Positions 16,034 to 19,895 of a stretch of DNA of 19,895 nt are shown in pieces. Every line of letters begins with the position of its first letter. Position 1 is the first letter of the stretch. The stretch lies in assembly GCA_964343355.1 (NCBI GenBank), contig CAYFJC010000021.1:1-19895 (forward strand), given 5' to 3'. The notes beneath the pieces were generated by a model. It ran no database searches and was not told the DNA's origin. It worked only from the letters and a program-made list of their open reading frames with translations. The position numbers and the translations under genes were made by a program. Origin of the DNA: MED-G78 sp964343355. GTDB taxonomy: Bacteria > Pseudomonadota > Gammaproteobacteria > Magnimaribacterales > D2472.

Positions 16034-16933
16034 CTACTTTTTTGCTTTAGGCTTATCCCATAAACGCATAAGGCCCTCTTGGACACAAGAAGCAACAAGT
16101 TGACCCTTTTTGTTATAGATAGATCCTCTAGAAAAACCTCTAGAATTACCTGATACAGGGCTATCTATATGATACAAAAGCCAGTCACTAAAATCTAATT
16201 TACTATGAAACCAAGTAGCATGATCCAAACTAGCACTTTGCAGAAGTGGAGACATGAAATTTAATCCATGAGGATTATTAGCTGTGCCCAACAAACCCAT
16301 ATCAGATGCATATAACAGAAGTGCTTGATGAATTTTTTCATCTTTTGGCATTGCTCCATCAGGCTTCATCCATGTATTTTTATAAGGAGGAGCTTTCTTT
16401 GGATTCAAAAAATCTTGATCTTCAACTGGCCTCATCTCAATTTCTCTTTCTCTTAAGAACATAGGTAAGTATTTTTTATCAATTTTATGACTTATTTTTT
16501 TTCTATGCTCCCATTCATTTAAGAGCCCTTCTGGGCCTGGAACATCAGGCATATCAATTTGATGAGTTAAGCCTTTTTCTCTTTTTTGAAAAGATATTGA
16601 TGAGTTAAATATAGCTTCTCCATCTTGGATTGCTCGAACCCTTCTAGTTGAAAAGCTTCTTCCATCTCTAATTCTATCAACATCAAAGACTATTGGCTTA
16701 TCCATCTGCCCTGGTCTTAAAAAATATCCATGAAATGAATGAGCTAAATGTTTTTTTTCAATCGTTTCATAGGCTGCTATAAGTGTCTGAGCCATTACTT
16801 GACCACCAAAAATTCTTGCCCAACCAACACTTTGACCAGTCCAAGTAAAAATATCTCTATCTATCTTATTAAGCTTGAATAGACTTAATCTATCTTCTAA
16901 AAGTGGGAGTGAGTTGTCTGATTTTTTATCCAT
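16034..16933 (-). CDS. tesB: Acyl-CoA thioesterase II
   Basis: It hydrolyses medium- and long-chain acyl-CoA to free fatty acid and CoA in the cytoplasm. The double hot-dog architecture is complete in 299 residues (Escherichia coli 286). The N-terminal half has RIFGGQVMAQTL (40-51), HSFHGYFLRPG (65-75) and GRSFSTRRV. The C-terminal half has YASDMGLL with catalytic Asp211, LDHATWFH, and VQEGLMR with Gln285. The threonine of the Escherichia coli Asp-Thr-Gln triad appears to align with Ser235, a conservative change. It starts with an ATG near a TATTATTATAAA run and is divergent from cobS across 107 bases. It may be monocistronic. The physiological role of TesB is unclear even in model species. 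Confidence 0.94.
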   Translation of the reverse strand: MDKKSDNSLPLLEDRLSLFKLNKIDRDIFTWTGQSVGWARIFGGQVMAQTLIAAYETIEKKHLAHSFHGYFLRPGQMDKPIVFDVDRIRDGRSFSTRRVRAIQDGEAIFNSSISFQKREKGLTHQIDMPDVPGPEGLLNEWEHRKKISHKIDKKYLPMFLREREIEMRPVEDQDFLNPKKAPPYKNTWMKPDGAMPKDEKIHQALLLYASDMGLLGTANNPHGLNFMSPLLQSASLDHATWFHSKLDFSDWLLYHIDSPVSGNSRGFSRGSIYNKKGQLVASCVQEGLMRLWDKPKAKK

Positions 16934-16950
16934 ATTGTGATGAGCTGTTT

Positions 16951-16956
16951 TATAAT
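16951..16956 (+). promoter_or_regulatory. Consensus -10 hexamer in the tesB-cobS gap
   Basis: TATAAT is a perfect -10 match on the plus strand, upstream of cobS, but no good -35 is found 16-18 bases before it. If used, the cobS leader would be about 80 bases and would carry the palindrome at 17007-17025. It may instead be part of the tesB promoter on the other strand. Confidence 0.2.
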
Positions 16957-17006
16957 AATATCAATCTTACAATGATTAACAAAAAACTAGAACTTTGCAT
17001 TGCCAA

Positions 17007-17025
17007 AAGGTAGGATACTTACCTT
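17007..17025. promoter_or_regulatory. Palindrome AAGGTA-N7-TACCTT upstream of cobS
   Basis: Two perfect six-base half sites flank a seven-base spacer, 15 bases before the cobS ATG. The same half sites with the same spacer length recur at 19822-19840, before the next transcription unit, and both copies are followed by C. This looks like a repressor or activator operator of about 19 bases. As RNA it would be only a weak hairpin, and there is no T-run, so it is not a terminator. Confidence 0.55.
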
Positions 17026-17040
17026 CAAAAAAGAAAAATT

Positions 17041-18027
17041 ATGATAATAGACGAAAAAATAGAATTACCTAAAAAAGCTGATATTAAAGTAAAGGTATCT
17101 GATGTGTTTGGATTTGCATCAGAACTTACAGTTGCAGCATATAAAGAAAGGACTCAATGGGTCCCTGAGGTAGATAAATCATATAAATTTGATCCTGAAA
17201 CAACATTAGCAATTCTTGCTGGATTTGAGCACAACCGAAGAGTCATGATTCAAGGTTTTCATGGAACAGGAAAGTCAACGCATATAGAACAAGTTGCAGC
17301 TAGGCTAAATTGGCCCTGTCTTAGAATTAATTTAGATAGTCATATATCTAGAATTGATTTGTTGGGCAAGGATGTCATTAAGCTTCAGGATGGAAAGCAA
17401 GTAACTGATTTTAAAGAAGGCTTGCTTCCTTGGTCTATCCAAAATCCAGTAGCTTTAGTTTTTGATGAATATGATGCTGGAAGACCTGACGTGATGTTTG
17501 TAATCCAAAGAATATTAGAAGTTGAAGGTAAGCTTACTTTGCTTGATCAAAATAAAGTTTTATCTCCACATCCATCCTTTAGACTTTTCGCTACCACTAA
17601 TACAGTTGGACTTGGCGATGTTACCGGCCTCTATCACGGAACTCAGCAGATTAATCAGGGCCAAATGGATAGATGGCATATCTTAACTACACTCAACTAT
17701 TTATCTGAGAAGCAAGAATTTAATGTTGTGAGCTCTAAATTAAAAAGTTTTAAATCTGCAAAAAATAAAAAACTTTTAACTCAAATGATTCAATTAGCAA
17801 CACTAACTCGTGAAGGTTTTGCTAATGGTGATATTTCAACATTAATGTCTCCAAGAACCGTTATTTCGTGGGCAGAAAATTGGGTAATTTTTCAAGATAT
17901 TAAAAAATCTTTCTCTATTACCTTTCTTAATAAATGTGATGATACCGAAAAACCAATTATCGCTGAATATTTTCAACGTTGTTTTGGTGAAGACCTTGAG
18001 GAAAGTCACAACCCTCATACAAAATAA
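17041..18027 (+). CDS. cobS: CobS-type AAA+ ATPase (aerobic cobaltochelatase subunit family)
   Basis: In the aerobic cobalamin pathway CobS and CobT form the ATPase complex that drives cobalt insertion by CobN; CobS is the AAA+ motor, related to BchI of Mg-chelatase and to MoxR proteins. The 328 residues show an N-terminal CobS segment with VSDVFGF (19-25). Walker A is GFHGTGKST (72-80), Walker B is LVFDEYD (139-145), and sensor 1 lies around Asn187 (FATTNT). The family blocks NLDSHISRIDLLGKD and GLYHGTQQINQGQMDRW are present. These last two mark true CobS rather than a generic MoxR ATPase. As I recall, the nearest relatives are alphaproteobacterial, which would suggest transfer, but only a tree can tell. 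It is followed two bases later by cobT. No cobN or corrin gene is visible, so involvement in cobalamin synthesis is unproven. Confidence 0.92.
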   Translation: MIIDEKIELPKKADIKVKVSDVFGFASELTVAAYKERTQWVPEVDKSYKFDPETTLAILAGFEHNRRVMIQGFHGTGKSTHIEQVAARLNWPCLRINLDSHISRIDLLGKDVIKLQDGKQVTDFKEGLLPWSIQNPVALVFDEYDAGRPDVMFVIQRILEVEGKLTLLDQNKVLSPHPSFRLFATTNTVGLGDVTGLYHGTQQINQGQMDRWHILTTLNYLSEKQEFNVVSSKLKSFKSAKNKKLLTQMIQLATLTREGFANGDISTLMSPRTVISWAENWVIFQDIKKSFSITFLNKCDDTEKPIIAEYFQRCFGEDLEESHNPHTK

Positions 18028-18029
18028 AC

Positions 18030-19799
18030 ATGGCCTGGGTAAAGGATAGAGAAAACCTTCATATTGCAGCAATATCCTCTGCAAAAGCTATTTCAAAAAA
18101 TAAAGAGTTAGCTTCAAAAAATACAACCTCTAATAGGTCTCCTAATCTAGGAGAAATATCTCTAACATCAGCGCCGCGCTCTTCAGCAAAAATAAGTGCA
18201 TGGAGGGGTGAGGCAGACTTTCAAGCGTTTTGGAATCTTTATCATCAAGATTTAGAAGAATTGCCTTTAAAAAAAGATGCTAGAGAAATCTTTAAAGAAC
18301 TCGAACTATCAAGAGTTGAAATATTAGGTGGCAAAAAATATAAAGGCGCTAAACAAAATATTATTTCTTATATTGAGCAAAAGAGTTCTGAATTAATAAA
18401 CGAAAAAATTCAAAACCAAATGCCTTTTGCTGTAAATCTATGGCTCAAACATGTAAGTGGCTATAAATTCTCTGGTGCAGCTAAGGAAATTGTTAGTAAC
18501 TTTAAAAGTGTATTTTTACCAGAAGATAACTTAACTCTTCATGATAATTTTATTAAAAATCTTGATGATCAGGCTGCTTTTGAAAAAGAATCTTTAAATC
18601 TATTACGTCAACTCAATTTATTAAAAGAGCATTCCAATGATTCAATGGAAGAAGAGGATGATGTTGAATCTCCAGGATCAATGGAGCAAGACAATGCAGA
18701 GCTAACCGAATCAGGCATGGAGATTGAATCAGAAAATGTTAGTGAGACTTTAGATGCTGTTGATGATGTGGATGATGATCTTTTACAAGAAGCATCTATA
18801 GACATGGATGCTAAATCTATTGAGGAGGAAATCGAACTTTCTGGAAGCTATAACGACATCGAAACAGAAAAAACTCAAATCCCCTACTCAATTTTTACTA
18901 CAAAATTTGATGAAATTATCGAAGCAAAAGATCTCTCTACTAGAGAAGAGGCTTTACGTTTAAGAAACCAATTAGATAATCTTATAAAGCCTCATCTAAC
19001 TACTATAGGCAAATTAGCTAATAGGTTACAAAGACTTCTTTTATCTAAGCAAAATACGAGTTGGAATTTTAATCTAGAGGAAGGTGTGCTGGATACTGCA
19101 AGACTAAGTAGAGTTGTAACTGAGCCTGGTGCTCCTCTAAGTTTTAAAGAAGAAACTGAAAAAGATTTTAAAAATACTGTTGTGAGTCTCTTGATAGATA
19201 GTTCTGGATCTATGCGAGGTAGATCTATAAGTCTAGCTGCTATCTGTGCTGATATTATTGGTAGCACGCTCGAAAGGTGCTCTATTAAGACTGAAGTATT
19301 AGGATTTACTACTAAAAACTGGAAAGGTGGTGAATCTAAAAAACTTTGGTTAGCTAATGGAAGTCCTGGAAATCCTGGAAGATTAAATGATATTAGGCAT
19401 ATTATTTTTAAGAATGCAGATAATTCTTGGAGAAGAGCAAGACGATACTTTGGAGTTATGTTACGAGAGGGCTTACTTAAAGAGAATATTGATGGGGAAG
19501 CTTTATCTTGGAGTTTTCAAAAGTTACTAAAAAGACCAGAAGAAAGAAAAATACTTATTGTTATTTCTGATGGTGCTCCAGTCGATGACTCTAGCCTTTC
19601 AACTAACCATCCTTTATTTTTAGATGATCATTTGCGAACTATTATTAACTTAATTGAAGAAGATAATAAGATTGAACTCTTGGCAATAGGCATTGGTCAC
19701 GATGTTTCGAAATATTATAAAAGAGCGATCACTATTAATAGAGCAGAAGAGTTAGGTGAAGTTTTACTTGAGGAGCTGACTGAGCTTTTTAAAAATTAG
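18030..19799 (+). CDS. cobT: CobT-type VWA protein (aerobic cobaltochelatase subunit family)
   Basis: CobT is the partner of CobS, analogous to BchD, and couples the AAA+ ring to its substrate protein. The 589-residue protein begins with a helical CobT domain (about 60-200). A strongly acidic low-complexity linker rich in Glu, Asp and Ser follows (about 204-285). A second helical stretch contains the RLxxRLQRLLLS-like part near 328-339. The C-terminal von Willebrand A domain carries a complete MIDAS: DSSGSM (Asp390, Ser392, Ser394) and SDGAP (Asp513/514 region). Acidic linkers are normal in CobT. It lies two bases after cobS and surely shares its transcript. After the stop there are 69 bases with one copy of the cobS-upstream palindrome, then a new gene. 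Whether it serves cobalt insertion or another remodelling task cannot be told from this window. Confidence 0.92.
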   Translation: MAWVKDRENLHIAAISSAKAISKNKELASKNTTSNRSPNLGEISLTSAPRSSAKISAWRGEADFQAFWNLYHQDLEELPLKKDAREIFKELELSRVEILGGKKYKGAKQNIISYIEQKSSELINEKIQNQMPFAVNLWLKHVSGYKFSGAAKEIVSNFKSVFLPEDNLTLHDNFIKNLDDQAAFEKESLNLLRQLNLLKEHSNDSMEEEDDVESPGSMEQDNAELTESGMEIESENVSETLDAVDDVDDDLLQEASIDMDAKSIEEEIELSGSYNDIETEKTQIPYSIFTTKFDEIIEAKDLSTREEALRLRNQLDNLIKPHLTTIGKLANRLQRLLLSKQNTSWNFNLEEGVLDTARLSRVVTEPGAPLSFKEETEKDFKNTVVSLLIDSSGSMRGRSISLAAICADIIGSTLERCSIKTEVLGFTTKNWKGGESKKLWLANGSPGNPGRLNDIRHIIFKNADNSWRRARRYFGVMLREGLLKENIDGEALSWSFQKLLKRPEERKILIVISDGAPVDDSSLSTNHPLFLDDHLRTIINLIEEDNKIELLAIGIGHDVSKYYKRAITINRAEELGEVLLEELTELFKN

Positions 19800-19821
19800 A
19801 AATTCCTATAGAATATGGGGC

Positions 19822-19840
19822 AAGGTAATATAGATACCTT
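19822..19840. promoter_or_regulatory. Second copy of palindrome AAGGTA-N7-TACCTT
   Basis: The half sites and spacer length are identical to the copy at 17007-17025, but the spacer bases differ (ATATAGA against GGATACT), as expected for a protein site whose half sites are selected. It is 28 bases before the next ATG. No T-run follows, so a terminator role for cobT is unlikely. Confidence 0.55.
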
Positions 19841-19857
19841 CAGATTTAAGAACAATT

Positions 19858-19863
19858 AAGGGA
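19858..19863 (+). promoter_or_regulatory. Ribosome binding site of the gene at the right edge
   Basis: AAGGGA lies five bases before the ATG at 19869. It is one of the few good Shine-Dalgarno sequences in the window and supports a real gene starting there. Confidence 0.5.
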
Positions 19864-19868
19864 AAATT

Positions 19869-19895
19869 ATGAAAATAACTCACACAGATGGACCG
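19869..19895 (+). CDS. Start of an unidentified gene, cut by the window edge
   Basis: An ATG with a good ribosome binding site opens a frame of nine codons (MKITHTDGP) up to the edge. This is too short to name a family. It follows cobT on the same strand after 69 bases and has a copy of the cobS-upstream palindrome in its leader, so it may share a regulator with cobST. Confidence 0.5.

Noticed and set aside
18640..18885. Acidic low-complexity stretch of CobT as a foreign insertion or repeat
   Set aside because: CobT proteins normally have an acidic linker between the helical part and the VWA domain; no repeated unit is seen.
19822..19840. Palindrome after cobT as a rho-independent terminator
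   Set aside because: The stem is only six base pairs with two G-C pairs and there is no T-run after it on either strand; the matching copy upstream of cobS argues for an operator instead.
19875..19886. TAACTCACAC near the right edge as a third copy of the ilvE/gltB leader element
   Set aside because: It matches only ten of the bases and lies inside the coding sequence of the last gene rather than in a leader.

Overview
This window is compact, AT-rich bacterial chromosome with 14 recognisable protein genes plus one just entering at the right edge. There are no RNA genes, insertion sequences or CRISPR arrays. No gene-free stretch is longer than about 110 bases. The gene set (slmA, algC, a PBP1A next to aroK-aroB, glutamate synthase next to hemE, ilvE leading into envelope-sugar genes) is gammaproteobacterial. 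Low GC, 0-2 base gene junctions and missing neighbours suggest a streamlined marine lineage such as SAR86. That placement is inference from gene content, not a phylogeny.

Left part (1-2665, minus strand): ilvE is followed by a GT4-type glycosyltransferase and a SAM-dependent methyltransferase cut by the window edge. They are packed or overlapping and probably co-transcribed. The last two probably modify a surface glycan. Divergent from ilvE, algC (phosphomannomutase) and slmA (nucleoid occlusion) run on the plus strand and meet mrcA (PBP1A) head-on with overlapping stop codons.

Middle (4696-16933): mrcA is divergent from aroK-aroB. In Pseudomonas-like genomes pilMNOPQ normally lies between ponA/mrcA and aroK, and a SPOR/DamX gene lies between aroB and gltB; both are absent here. 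Next comes glutamate synthase. The large subunit gltB sits in its usual slot but is reversed, so gltB and gltD are divergent from a 65-base gap instead of forming a gltB-gltD operon. GltD carries about 85 extra N-terminal residues, part of which resembles the N-terminal DNA-binding domain of tyrosine recombinases. A perfect tandem repeat of a 10-base unit ends three bases before its start codon. hemE is coupled to gltD by a one-base stop/start overlap and converges on tesB.

Right part (17041-19895): a cobS-cobT pair (AAA+ ATPase and VWA/MIDAS protein of the aerobic cobaltochelatase type) stands without any visible cobN or other cobalamin gene. The same palindrome, AAGGTA-N7-TACCTT, occurs once upstream of cobS and once between cobT and the next gene, which suggests a shared operator. 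The most interesting signals are the rebuilt glutamate-synthase locus and this paired palindrome around the orphan CobST module.
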